Shown piece after piece: positions 43,667-56,256 of a stretch of DNA of 64,000 nucleotides (position 1 is the first letter of the stretch; each line of letters begins with the position of its first letter). Source of the DNA: Capsicum annuum (Eukaryota; Streptophyta; Magnoliopsida; Solanales; Solanaceae); NCBI RefSeq assembly GCF_002878395.1, contig NC_061118.1, forward strand, positions 89,593,924-89,657,923, given 5' to 3'. The position numbers and the translations under genes are program-made. The notes beneath the pieces are model-generated. The model was not told the origin of the DNA and ran no database searches. It saw only the letters and a program-made list of their open reading frames with translations.

Positions 43667-46238
43667 GTAATGATCCTCCAGTTCATTTTTTATTTTTCTA
43701 CTTATTTTTGTTATTTAGAGATTTCCTATAGCTTTCCCAAGTAAATTATGACTTTCTGGAGATGTGACAGTTCAGTTACTAGGATGTTTGTTTGGTTTTT
43801 AGAGACAATTCTGTGTTTTTAAGTCATCACTAATTCACTTTGTATACTGGCAGAAATCATTGTTAAACAACCTTATATGTCAATTCTGACAGCTCCAATA
43901 GCTCTGAAACATCAATTTTAGGTTGGTTGGACCCTTGATGAAGGTCTTGAGGCTCATGGACTCATTTTGGGCTATTAGCCGAAAGTTACAAAATATGGCA
44001 CGTGTGTGGGACCCATTTTTCATTAAAACGACCTCGGATGAAAATTTTGACTGCACCACTGAGTCCAAAAATCCAAATTTTATTGGGTAGATTAGTTTGT
44101 TTTTGTATGTGGGGTTCCAAATAGATCTCAAAGGGTTGGTGGAAACCCAAAATAATTTTAAGCTTTCAACTGTGCACTCACCAGTGCACCGCTTAAGTGC
44201 CCTTTTGGGTCCCTTAAGCAAAGGACTGCTAAAGTGCCTAGCTGACCACTTAAGTGGTTAGACTAGCCAATAGAGGTTTACTTAAGCCGCGCCATTACCG
44301 CTTAAGTGATGGCTGCTTAAGCAGGGAAGGGACCACTTAAGAGGTATGTTAGTGGGCAACTTATGTCGCTAAAGAAGTAAGGTTCTTAAGTGGCCCAGTG
44401 TCTGCTTAAGCGACACCTAGATGCCTGGGAATGCTATTTAAAACCCCCCACTTTCTCCCCTTTGTTACCAATCGTCAAGAGTATAGAACCCTAAAAAGTG
44501 TAAAATCTTGGGAGAATCATTGGAGGGTGATTTTAGAGCATTTATGAACTTAAATTACGCATTTATTCTCTGAATTCTTAGTAAGCTTTTGTTAATTTCA
44601 TGATTAAATCTTTTATATTTTTCCAAAATACCTCAAATATTGGTGGATTGATTATTGAATCATTGAGCTCGGAATTCACTCATTCTTGAGGGTAAGTGTT
44701 CCTTGATCATGGAGGGACGCATTGTCGATTTGAAAAGTGTGATTTTACAAATGGGCCCACATGGAATTTTCGCGTAATTTTAGACCTAAAGTATAATAGT
44801 GTGATATGGTTATTATTATTCTCATTTTTATGAGTATATTATGGCTTTGATAGTGTGGAACCTTGAAAAAGCTTCTCAAAAAGGTAAATCATCGGTTTAG
44901 CGGTTTCTTCGGGCTTCCCTTTGGCAACCAAGTAGTCTAGGTTTACCTTCTTAATAGATTAAGCTAATTCATAGTATAATTATGATATTATTTAAGATAT
45001 GGGATGGGATTTAGATGTTTGAGGTTTGATTGACATAATTAGTATTATTTGGACTTTTTAACCTAATAAGGAATCGTAATTTAGGTGGAATTTAGTTAAT
45101 TGCTTATGTTTTAGGTAAAATTGATATCTTAAAGATAATTATGACTTATTTAACATCTAAAAGTGAATTGAGATACCTAATCCGAGTCGAATTTAGTATG
45201 TTCTTTAGAACAGATTTTGGAGATTAGAAGTAGGCCCCTCTTCGGCCCACCTTAGATGAAGACTTGTGTTAGTTTTTATAGACTTCTATACAAATATTAT
45301 AACCTTTAAAATTCTTATTTTGGGACTTTGAGGAGATTAAATACTTAATCATTGTGCTAATTTTGGGAAAATCCCCATGTTTTATTGATATTGAGTTTCA
45401 GTTCTAGTTCGAGAATTGATGATGATAACAATAATATGAGTTTTGATTCAAGTTCAGCAAATGATGCTATGATATTGATTCTACTTAGTTCTAGTTTGAG
45501 TCCGACATTGATAGTTATTGATGATATGGACAGATTCATAGTTATGGACAAATATATGATAAATTTAACTGAACTTTTGGTTTTTACTTTCCTTTGATTC
45601 AACCTCTGGCCTTATAGAGGCCTGCGTTGGGTTATTTACTTCTTTGCACTTACTAGATTATGGGGGCAAGTCTTATATTATTAATTATGCTTTCTTTCAT
45701 ATTATGTCCGTTTTGATTATTTATTTATAGTGTTGGATCCTAGCTTTTACCTTTTACCTTAACTTAGCTTATTTATCCCGCATCGTTATCATATTTATAT
45801 CATGATTTAGCTCAGTCAGCCAATGATTCATACTGGGTACCCATAATTTTGGTACCCATACTAACTCCTATCCTTTTTGGAGTATATTCAAGTACTAGTA
45901 GTTATTGCCTACGTGATATTCATATTGAGTTAATCTTGGAGATAGGGTGAGCTCTCAAAGTCATTGTTGCCCCTTTTCCTTCTATTAGCGGTGTCAAGTC
46001 TTTCGTTTTCTGAGACAGATTGTATTTGACTATTCAGTACCTATGTTCCTTTGGTAGGTAGTTCTTATGCCAATGCTACTAGTTTGTTGGATGGTGGTTG
46101 ATGTTTTATCTATATTTTAGACTATCATTATTGTCTTATTATTTTTATAAGTTTTAATTATTGATTTCTGGCTTTTAGGCTATTTTCCGCCAAATTAGCC
46201 CATTGCTTATAGCAACGGACTATGGTTTGGCTTACCTA
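43667..46238 (+). repeat. Element D 3' LTR, probably truncated at its end
   Basis: Begins TGTAATGATCCTCCAGTTC. Its start matches the (minus-strand) start of the element F LTR at 51093. It holds a dense CTTAAG block (44191-44409), a TATA-like TATTTAAAA (44435-44443) and an AGAACCCTAAAAAGTG leader. Its last readable part (CGGACTATGGTTTGGCTTACC, 46205-46234) is the reverse complement of 46288-46312 in element F. The expected last 50-60 bp are missing, apparently where F is inserted. The open frames at 45357-45602 have no family features. Confidence 0.75.
44191..44409. repeat. Cluster of nine CTTAAG palindromes
   Basis: Nine CTTAAG hexamers in 219 bp, most in wider contexts such as CCACTTAAGTGG and TGCTTAAGCAG that are themselves self-complementary. 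Located 26 bp upstream of a TATA-like element in the LTR of element D. Confidence 0.92.
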
Positions 46239-46970
46239 ATATCACAACCGAATTTCTAAGATTATGATGGCGCCCACCATAACACACCAGTAGGCAAGCC
46301 AATCCATAGTTTGGAACTTCTAGTAACAGACTACTCAACAATATAAGGAAGAGAAGGCAAAATAAATAAGATAAAGATCAATGCATCACTAAAATCCCAA
46401 GAGTATAGAAGTGAATGAATAGTGGATCTATACTGATACAACTTATCTCCGAATAAAATATTGATATAAGTCTAATACATAAGAGATAGATAAGTAATAC
46501 TCCAAATGTCAGGAGCTCACTCTAAGTCTCCGAACCATGGCTGATCCGTACGATGCACACATCAACAACAATAACCCGTACGATGATCTGCAAGTTGCAG
46601 AAGTGTAGTATGAGTACCAAATTATTGGTACTCAGTAGTAAACTGCCAACTGCTCTCCAACTATAAAGCAAATAAATACACATAAACAAATTAGAAACTA
46701 TGCCCAAGAGTCCAGAAATCATATAACAAGTCAAAGAGAATAATAAGGGACAACTATCATGTCCAAGTTCAATAATACTAAGGAAGTATCAGGGTGAACT
46801 ATCTTATTCCAGCAACATTCAATAGATGCCAATACTATACAGTATATCCCAGGTCAACATATGAATGAAGAGTGAGAGAAATATATATAGCAATATACAA
46901 GCCCAAGAAATGAATATATAATATGAACAAATGAAGGAATGGATATACGGTAATGCCATAGATTCATATA

Positions 46971-46989
46971 GCTATATATATATATATAG

Positions 46990-47021
<32 letters not shown>
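46971..47021. repeat. TA microsatellite
   Basis: About 50 bp of (TA)n with three interrupting GC steps (TATAGCTATA) in its left half, inside the element F LTR. Confidence 0.95.
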
Positions 47022-47025
<4 letters not shown>

Positions 47026-47564
47026 ATGAGGTCATCTCAAAGCATAACCTAGATCATCATATCCTCATTCTAAGACCTTATTATAATACTACCAGGATTT
47101 AATACTATTATACTTAGGGTTTATAATCCACATGATATAATCATGCATAGTAATGCAATCATTAGATAGAAGAGGCCGAAGACATACCTCAATTCTCGGT
47201 ACCGAATTAATGACCACTCTTCCATAAGCTAGCCATAATAACGATCATAACAATGATAATAACAATATCAACAACAATGTGAATAATCAGCTACTACAGA
47301 TAAAAAAATACCTAGTAGAGCCTATGCATACCCCCACCACCCAAAACTCAGAAGGTTCAATCATCATACAACAACATAAGGCATACACTTCACTCATATC
47401 TACGCAACCTTCCTATACCAGTTGATAGACATAGGTGCATATTGGTGATATGGGATACACATTCAAGAATGAATACAAAGTACATAATCAATATCACAAT
47501 CTCATAATGATAACCATCTCCATAATAACTATTTTCATCATGACCATTATCATCGTTATCAACC

Positions 47565-47770
47565 TCCGGCCTTTTCGGGCATCAATACATAATTACTGCA
47601 TCCTCTAGTCCTACCAAATATCAATATATCATCATAATATGCTCCATCCTTGTTGGGTATCAATATATCATCACAATATCCTCCGGCCTTACCAATACAT
47701 TATCACAATATCCTCCGGCCTTTTCGGAAATCAATATATCCTCTGTCCTTGCCAAGTATCAATATAATCA
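47565..47770. repeat. Minisatellite, about 39-bp units
   Basis: Five to six copies of CCTCCGGCCTTTTCGG followed by ATCAATATATCATCACAATAT. Some units are shortened. Located in the element F LTR. Confidence 0.85.
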
Positions 47771-48833
47771 TAAACATCAATACACATATATTTATAGACA
47801 TATAAAAGGTACACGGGTTCAAGACGTGGAAAAAAATTGGTAAATCAACAAGCTTGTTAGTATACTCATAATCATAATGTATCATCATAAGACATCTAAC
47901 TTGTCGATACTTCCCAGCTATTCATTATTAGCTAACCAACGCTTATGATCATTAAACCACTAATTCACTAGTCTTCACATGACCTCAAATCATTAGCCTA
48001 AATGTTATCCTTCACATAATTCTTATTTACGGGATATCAACTAATCATACTATTTTACTCATTATTAGACAACACATTACCATTTATTATCAAACCATCT
48101 TTTATTAACTAGCATCATTCATTAACAAACCATCATTTACCAATTAATCTTCATTTATCAACTATCTATCATTATTATCTAGTAATTCCTTTTCGCTAAC
48201 ATCACTTAGTCTCTAGCCTCCTTAATACATAACTTCTCATTTAACAACTAATCGATATCATAAACTTAGTCATTGATATCACTAATCTTCACCTACGCTA
48301 AACCCGATATCATTATGTCGCGTATCAACCCGCACTAGCTACCATATTTAAGCTAAGCAAGATTTATTAACTAATACATTAGATTCATAAACATGAAGAG
48401 CTATAGTCAACTAATAGTCAAATAGCTACCACATAATTTAATGCTTAAGTAAGAAGAACAATCATAAGATCATATTCTAGCTAGAATCACATCAAATACC
48501 GATATAATAATCATGAATGTACCAAATCTATGCATATCATCACCAGTATTAAATCAGTGGAATAATAAGCATCATACCGTATATTCCTCAATCCCATATA
48601 GGAAAGATGTGTATATAAATATATATATGCATATTCATAAACTATAATCGCCTCCTTATAATGATAAACACTTCTCGAATATCCAACAAATATCATACAC
48701 GACCCTCGACCCAATAATATGTCTAGAATAATCACAACATCAGAATCATGACCTTAGGCCTATATACATATTTAGAACTCATATCGATAATCATATTTCT
48801 AAGACGTCACATAGCTTTAATCATCTCACATAT

Positions 48834-49010
48834 AGGAGGCATAATATCAATAAGCATGTATCCATATCTTACATAAGAGGCATATCACATCTAGGAGGCA
48901 TAATATCAATAGGCAAGTAATTATCTCTTACATAAGAGTCATCTCATATCTAGAAGGCATAATATCGGTAAACATGTATTCATCTATAATATATCTCATA
49001 TCAATAGGTC
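48834..49010. repeat. 59-bp minisatellite
   Basis: AGGAGGCATAATATC recurs at 48834, 48893 and 48952, exactly 59 bp apart, with CTTACATAAGAGGCAT inside each unit. The third unit fades by about 49010. Confidence 0.85.
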
Positions 49011-49029
49011 ATACATCATGACTTTGAGG

Positions 49030-49260
49030 AGTATATCCTTTCTCGGTCAATTATCATATCAAAGAGGAATATCATCTCTATAGGCCCGATAATCACCTCT
49101 AAGAGAAAAACCAACTCTATAGGGCCAACAATCATATCTAAGAGGAATATAATCTCTATAGGACTGATAATCATAACTAAGAGAAATGTCATCTCTGTAG
49201 GCCCAACAATCATATCTAAGAGGAATGTCATCTCTATAGGCCAAGTGTTAAGTCTAATAG
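49030..49260. repeat. 39-bp minisatellite
   Basis: Six or so copies of AATCATATCTAAGAGGAAT plus GTCATCTCTATAGGCC. The GGCC-type step recurs at 49083, 49123, 49161, 49200 and 49239 (spacing 38-40). Because 39 is a multiple of three, a repetitive open frame arises on the minus strand. It is a by-product of the repeat. Confidence 0.9.
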
Positions 49261-51093
49261 GAAGAAACATCTCTAAAGGTCCGATGTAGCGTCTAAGAAG
49301 AAATGGTCTCTAATCGGCCATTATTACTTCAATAAGGAACAACATAGCCATAACTCATAAGTCAAAATACAAGGAATATCATCACAACAGGCCAAATCAC
49401 GAAGTAAACTTATACTAAGGTTTACTAGTCTCACTATGCATAACACTTGTAACTAAATCCACAAGGTTAACATAAGTCTTAGACTAAGTGGGCCGGACAA
49501 TCCCACTTCTAATCCTCAATTTCCATATTTTGGCAAACTATTTCCCAAACTAGGCTAAGGTATCTAGTTCAACTTCTACATGTCAAGTAAGCCATACTCA
49601 AGCCTCAAATAGGAACTTCTACTAGAAAAAAGAGCATTTAAGTGAACTCTACCTAATTATGATTTTAATACCATCATACTAGCCTAGTAATATAAAAATA
49701 TGCTAATCATGCTCGCAATGCTAAAACCCCATCCCAAACCTAGAATTATATCATATCTATAATACAAACTAATCTAAACTAAGCAGAATACAATAGGATT
49801 CTCAAGGGTTATAAACATACAATCTTACGGCTCAAAAATCCTCATCTAATCCTAAATATCAACAATTAGGGCTAAGTTATTCTACTCAAAATCAATCCTA
49901 ACATACAAATCCATACACAATATATATATCCCACATCATCTAGGAAGAACAATAGACAAAGGCCTAACTTAAAGCCAAACCACAACACCTCAAATCATGC
50001 ACCATATGCTTAACTTTACTTCAAAGTCCCCAAATGTCATCACACTAACAAAACCATAATCTACTCATCAATATGAGTCTAACGGTACCCGTATTGCACG
50101 ATTATACTTTGGGTGAAAAACAACACCAAAACCCCATGTGGGTCCCATATATGGAGAATGAGTTTCCAAGGCAAACCCAATGTTTACACATGAACTAGGA
50201 ATCATAACCCATGAAATGGATGAAAATTAACCATACTTTGGCTAAAATCAAGCCCTAAGCTAAATTGGAGTTTTGGGTACAAACTAGGAAATTCAAACAT
50301 GAATTCAACGGATTCTTACATTAAATTTGAAGATAATCATGATAAAAGATGATTTTCAAGCTGCCAAGTCACCCACTATGACCAAATTATGATTAGCACA
50401 CCATATTAGGGTTTCTAGGTCTCAATGGAGGAAGAAGATGGCTAATTCTCATCCAAAATGAGTATTTAAATAGCCCTTCAAAGGCCCTCATGTAGGGAGA
50501 TTGCAAACCCACGCGTTCCGCGATTGCGGCATCGCAATCTTAATGAAGCCACTATGATCGCAGTACTTTTCTGCACTAAATGACAGGTGAAACTTTGAAT
50601 TTGATTCAAAGTTTCAGCCACTACCTCGAGATGCATTTAGAATCCATTTTTTTGCAAATGAAATACGTAACCACACTAAATTTGATATTTCAAACGTGTT
50701 GGAGAAGTTGTAATTTCAATCTGAGGTCATTTCAACCAAATGTGTGTCCCACACTAAAACTTTTAAATTTTTAACTATCCAATTGGTAGGTCGAAATGAG
50801 CTCGGGTACATTGAGACCCAAACCAAAGATCTAGCTAGCCCAAAATAGATATTTCAGATCTTCTAGCGCAATCGAAATTCGCATCTGAGATCGTTTCACT
50901 GAAGTTTTAAATCGGTGGCCATTTAGAACCAGTGAAGACATCCAAATAGGGAATTGGTTCTAAAAGTCAAATGAACTACCTAGTAACCAAATTGTCAATT
51001 CCATCAAGGTATAAATGACTTGGCGCAACTATGGAGAAGCTTAAACAATAAAGATAAGTGAAAGTATGAAAAATCAGCTGAAGGATCATTACA

Positions 51094-54000
51094 TTATCCA
51101 CTACTAAAAGGACTTTGGTCCTCAAAAGTTAATGGATGAAAGAATCTCAAAAGCTCGAAGGGATGAGGTACCGGGCCTGCATGCCTAGAGCATCACTTCC
51201 AGATAACCCAAATGAAAATAAAATACTTCTATGGGATTTTGCCATAGGTATCTCTTTTTCAACCAACACCCTCATCTTACTCCCAAACATCCAAAACTCA
51301 ACTTCAACCACTTACTGGGCTCCAATTTAATAAAGAAGGATGATGCATGCACATCTGAACCATACCACACTGATATAATCTCTAAATCTGCACAAATCAA
51401 TGCAAGGCTTATCCAAGCCAAAAGAAACCCAAGATATGAGTCATGTCACCTACTCTAAATCCAAATACAACCTTTTTTTACCATTCTGCAACTGCTATCT
51501 ACTTCATACAAATCACTTAAGTCCTATTCGCACAATCTCATCACAAACGACTCAAAGAACTAAAGCTGACCCATTCAAAGTCCAAATGGAAAACATAAGA
51601 ATAAAATCATAAGGCATTATATGGGCACATAAATAAAGATAATCAAGGAATACAATCTATGCCAATGCTTCAACCAGTCCAGATAAAAATCAAACTGAAA
51701 TCTCAAAATCTAAGGTATAACTACTCATCACTAAATATTCTATTCCAGGATGTCTCATCCACCAAGAATGAAGTCACACTAAATCCAACTCGAGTATATT
51801 ACTCCTATTGAGTAAATCATCCAAAATTCCCAAAGAAAGTTACAGACTCAGGGTCAAAGCTAAAAGAACCAATACTGGGTCATGGTCTATCATATGAATA
51901 CTTATCAACTATATTCCATCCAAAGTCGATAGGACCAAATAGGCAATCTGCGGAGTAGGCTCAACCAGCCTATAAATGAAATCAGAACTGAGACAAGTAT
52001 AAAAAGAAAGTTGCATGCAAACTCTACAACACCAAGCTAAAATCTCTATGCCAAGGCTGAATCGCACGATCTCAACTACCCAAAACCAAACCTAAAGATG
52101 GGTAGGCATTCATACTTCAAGTTTATCAAAACTTCCAAATCACCATTCCAAGGCGTCAAGTCAAAACAAAACCAATAAGCCTATATCATTACCAACCATT
52201 CAAATCAACTTTAGTATCCAAATCTAACATTTTTGTGTTAAATTATACCAAGCCACAGTCGAGATATATCTTAAGAACAAAAACCACCACAAGGATAACC
52301 ATTGACTGAAATGCAAGCAACCAACTCTATATCAGTTTGAGGGTATGAAATATATCCCTAAAATAGGAATCATGCCACTTGATAAATCAGTGGCTGAAAA
52401 TGCATAAAACCCACTCCATACCTGCTGGAGGGCATAAACTTTCTATACATATTCAAAAATATCTCAAGGATGAAAACCATACCAGTATTGGCAAAAACTC
52501 TAGCAACTTAGAGAAATGCAACTTTAGCCAATAACTAATCAATCTAACACTTCATTTTAGCAAATAATAGCCACAGGTGTATATCATAAAGGTAAAACAC
52601 TCCACCAAGCTTCATCAGGTTGTACAAACTCTAAAATAGGATTTTCTGAATCCACCCAAGAATCACATCATCAAAGAAAAAATACCAATCTCAAAACAAA
52701 GGTCAAAGTTGAGACCACTACAATAGAATCACTTACACGAGATAAAGACTTTCCAACTTAACAACTGAAGAAGAAATCACAGGAAAGGCCACCTAGCTCT
52801 AACTCTCCAACTCTACTTAAGGCAATACCATATCATAATAACAAAGGAGTATCTGATTCCCACACTAAAAATAGGGCAAACTATCCCAAGGGAATGAACC
52901 AAACAAATTTAAGAGATAAGTCCATAATATCTCAATCTCAAAACCACTATCGAGCGAGAAAATAATCATAATCGAAGAACGGACCTCAAATTGGTCAATC
53001 TCACAAATGGGCTATATAGGAAGGGATAGCTAAAACAAAAACCTTCTCAACACATGAGGCAAATTTAAGAGTCTCAAACTTAAGACTAAGTGATACAACA
53101 AAATCTAAAACCCTAGAATCATATTAGCACCATAGAAGGTCACTTTTCTTTGTCATCATAATGCATCCTTGAATCAATCTAATATAGCTAACCAAGAGGG
53201 AACACAGTTATCCTCGCCGTGCTAGGGGAAAGAAATCATCAAATCAGGCTATATCTAACTAAGCCAACAAATAATATCATAAGAAAATAAAAGACTAAGT
53301 AGATATCACTAGTATATACAACTACCCAGCGAGGATCAAATTCATTAAGTAACTATATCAAGTAATAATATTAAGTAATATGAATAACCTCACGTAGTGG
53401 TAGCAATAGCAACAACAATATCAATATCAACATATTAAACAGGCAGTACCAAAATAAACATCAATGTCATGTACCACTCAAGGGCCACAATAAGGTCAAT
53501 GTGCCAAGATAAATGACACCCGAACCAAAAATCTACACACATAGGGGAAAATATCCACAAAAATCTACTCCATCCACTACTAAAAGAAATAAACAATAGA
53601 GTTGTCACATAATCATAAAGCCGATAACAAGTCACATAATAATTAATATTAATTCAACAAGCCATATAATTATTAATATGCATGAAAATCCCTAATTCAC
53701 ATAATAAGAGACAAAGTGGGAAATAAAAACACACTTATCATGGCGACATCTGCAATCACCTGCCTGACGTCCCTATGAAGAATATATCATAATGGGTGAT
53801 ACTAAAAAAAATCAACTAAATCAACAACTGAGGTGCTATACATACTATCTCTAATAATGATGTCACAATATAACGAAGCTGATCTAAATGAGTTGAATTA
53901 TTAGAATTCATATGTTGAAGATGCTCTCTAGACTAGTAGTAGTTAATCTTTCTACAGTCGCAGCAACTTCTGAAGCATCAATATGGAGAGAACACAAACT

Positions 54001-55130
54001 AAGCCTAAATGGCCAGCCAACTGACGTCGAGAAAAATCTAAGAAAAATTATGTCCATACTTCTGAATTCGTAACCTATCTTAGGAACTCTAGGCTGGTAG
54101 GGAATATGTGCTAATTTTAGCTAATCATCTATCTCATACCTGGGCTATTCTCTGAACCTGTGTCTCATTATGACACAACCCAAATAGGATCCTGGAATAC
54201 TTTAAGATACTACCCCTGATAATCTAAAATAGTCATCATAGCCCAAAGAACTATACCACACTCTATAAGTCTAATGGGGAATCTGCCCACTATGATTATC
54301 ATGACTAATATAATAACTACTCATAGTATGGAATACCGTATACTAGAGTTAATGGGTTGCATGTATGGCTGAACTCTACTGGAAGAATCCTCACTCACAG
54401 ATAAAATACTAATAGCACTATATTGATGGTATGCCTCTTGTCTTTATTTCCATAAGTCTTAATACTTGTTCTCTCTATGGTCCTCTTATAATCAATATCC
54501 TCATGAAAGAAAGATTTGGTTGCTATCTAGTGCTTCGAAACCTAATGGATTGACAATACTAACCTCTAACACATCCATGCACTAATGTCCAGGTCAAAAG
54601 GATATAGCATAGAAAACTGCCTGGACCACATGATGAATCCAAACTCATACTCAACATTGGTAAAGAACCCTGATGAACACCAATAGACCTTACTCTGGTT
54701 GACAATTGCTCCATTAATCAAACTTCATCCATGGCTAAGGGGATTTACAACATAATTCAAATTCTAATGTTCAACCTCAAAGACTGAAGTAGTCACAAGA
54801 ACAACTAGAGCCTAAGCTCACCCAAATCCTGTTTGGTTGTCTCTGAAGATCTTTGATATCCATCTTTGACTCTCTAGTCCGATACTGCACTAAGACTCTA
54901 GAAACACGTGTTGAAGTCTCGTCTATATCTGTCGACAAGGATCATCCTTAAGGATAGAATAGAGTCAAATAATGTGTTTAAGGTTCATAGGAATGTGGAC
55001 ACATAATAAGGAGTCAGAAGTGAATTTCCTAAAATGTTAGCCTCCGAAAGATAGGTTATGGACATGTCTGCACCAATTCATGGGATTCTACTAACACTTA
55101 GATCATGTACTAATATACCACTAAAACCTA
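51094..55130 (-). other. Element F internal region, coding nearly erased
   Basis: About 4 kb between LTR and primer site. No frame longer than 75 codons on either strand. Near 51120-51300 the minus strand still reads KEIPMAK and MQARYL before the LTR, which resembles the C-terminal end of Ty3/gypsy integrase (KEIPLVKV ... MRSRYPHLF), but only after choosing frames freely. RT, RNase H and protease motifs could not be read with confidence. It may be an ancient autonomous element or a non-coding derivative. Confidence 0.45.
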
Positions 55131-55143
55131 GGCTCTAATACCA
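55131..55143 (-). promoter_or_regulatory. Element F primer binding site (tRNA-iMet type)
   Basis: Minus-strand TGGTATTAGAGCC, one C-to-T change from the iMet complement TGGTATCAGAGCC, just inside the LTR that starts at 55151. Confidence 0.8.
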
Positions 55144-55150
55144 ATTTGCA

Positions 55151-56256
55151 TGACACAATTACTTAGATCATGATGGCTTCCCACCATAACCAACTAGTAG
55201 GCAAACCAATTTGTAGTCCAGAACGGCTAGGAATAGACTACTCAATAATATAAGGAAGACAAGGCGGAACAATAAGATCAAGATCAATATATCTATAAAA
55301 TCCCAAAACCTGGTGGTATTAGTACAAGAGCTTTTAATATCACAAGAGTACAAAAATGAATGAACAGTGGAGCTATACTAATACAACTTATCTCTAAATA
55401 CAATATAGATATTAGTCTAATACATAAGAAAGAGATAAGTAATATTTGAATGTCAGGAGCTGACTTTAACTCTCCGAACCATGGCTTCTCTGCAAGATGC
55501 ACACATCAATGGAGAGAACCCATACTATGATTAATAGGCTGCAGAAGTGTAGTATGAGCACCAAACAAATGGTACTCATTAGGAAACTTCCAACTGATCT
55601 CCAAATATAAAGCAGCTATATATATCATATAAATAGAATGGAAACTACACCCAAGGGTCCAAAAATAATATAACAAGTCAATGAGAATAATAAAGGACTA
55701 TTATCCTGTCCAAGTCCAAGCGTCTAACATAATAAGACTAAGGAAGTACCATGGTGAACTATCCTATTCCAGACACACTTAATAGACGTTAATACTATAT
55801 CATATATCCCAGGTCAACATATGAATGAAGAGTAAAAAAAAGATAAATAGCAATATACAAGGCCAAAAATAGATATATAATATGAACAAATGAACGAAGG
55901 GATATACAATAAGCCCATGCTTCATATAGCTAGATATATATACATATAAATATGAGTTCAAATAAAAGCATGACCTAGATCATCATATCCTTATTCTAAG
56001 ACATCATTATAATACTATAAGGATTTAATACTATCATACTCAGGGTTTCTAATCCACATGGCTAGACATGAAATACTAGTGCATAGTAATGCAATCATAA
56101 GATAGAAGAGGCCTAAGACATACCTCAAATCTCGATATTGGATCAATGACTAATATTTCATAAGATAGCCATGATAACAATCACAATAATGATAATAACA
56201 ATATCAACAACAACATTAATAACTGGTTACTCTGGACAACCAAATACCTAGTCGAG
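55151..56256 (-). repeat. Element F 5' LTR, 3' end part
   Basis: Copy of 46239-47305 beginning TGACACAATTACTTAGATC, with a small insertion near 55310-55330. It stops at CCTAGTCGAG (56247-56256), the place of CCTAGTAGAG in the other copy, where element B is inserted. Confidence 0.82.

Larger units (their letters stand above)
46239..51093 (-). repeat. Element F 3' LTR, about 4.85 kb
   Basis: Ends CTGAAGGATCATTACA in plus view. It contains a TA microsatellite, three minisatellites (about 47565-47770, 48834-49010, 49030-49260), a self-complementary block GCGATTGCGGCATCGCAATC (50519-50538) and, downstream of it on the minus strand, a TATTTAAATA site near 50463-50472. No genes: all open frames within it are short and most of the longest come from the minisatellites. 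Confidence 0.75.
46239..56256 (-). mobile_element. Element F: old Ty3/gypsy-like element with very long LTRs
   Basis: Minus-strand element: 3' LTR 46239-51093, internal 51094-55150, iMet-type primer site 55131-55143, 5' LTR from 55151, cut at 56256 by element B. The LTR start TGTAATGATCCTTCAGCTG is close to that of element D, so both belong to one family in opposite orientation. The two LTR copies align clearly (for example around 46260 and 55170) but are much diverged. Internal coding is almost erased. Confidence 0.75.

Noticed and set aside
43880..44221. Minus-strand 113-codon open frame
   Set aside because: Lies in the U3 of the element D LTR and overlaps the start of the CTTAAG cluster. 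No domain features.
49016..49270. Minus-strand 84-codon repetitive frame with 13-residue units
   Set aside because: It arises from the 39-bp minisatellite in an LTR; 39 is a multiple of three, so any open frame repeats. No start context or domain supports a gene.
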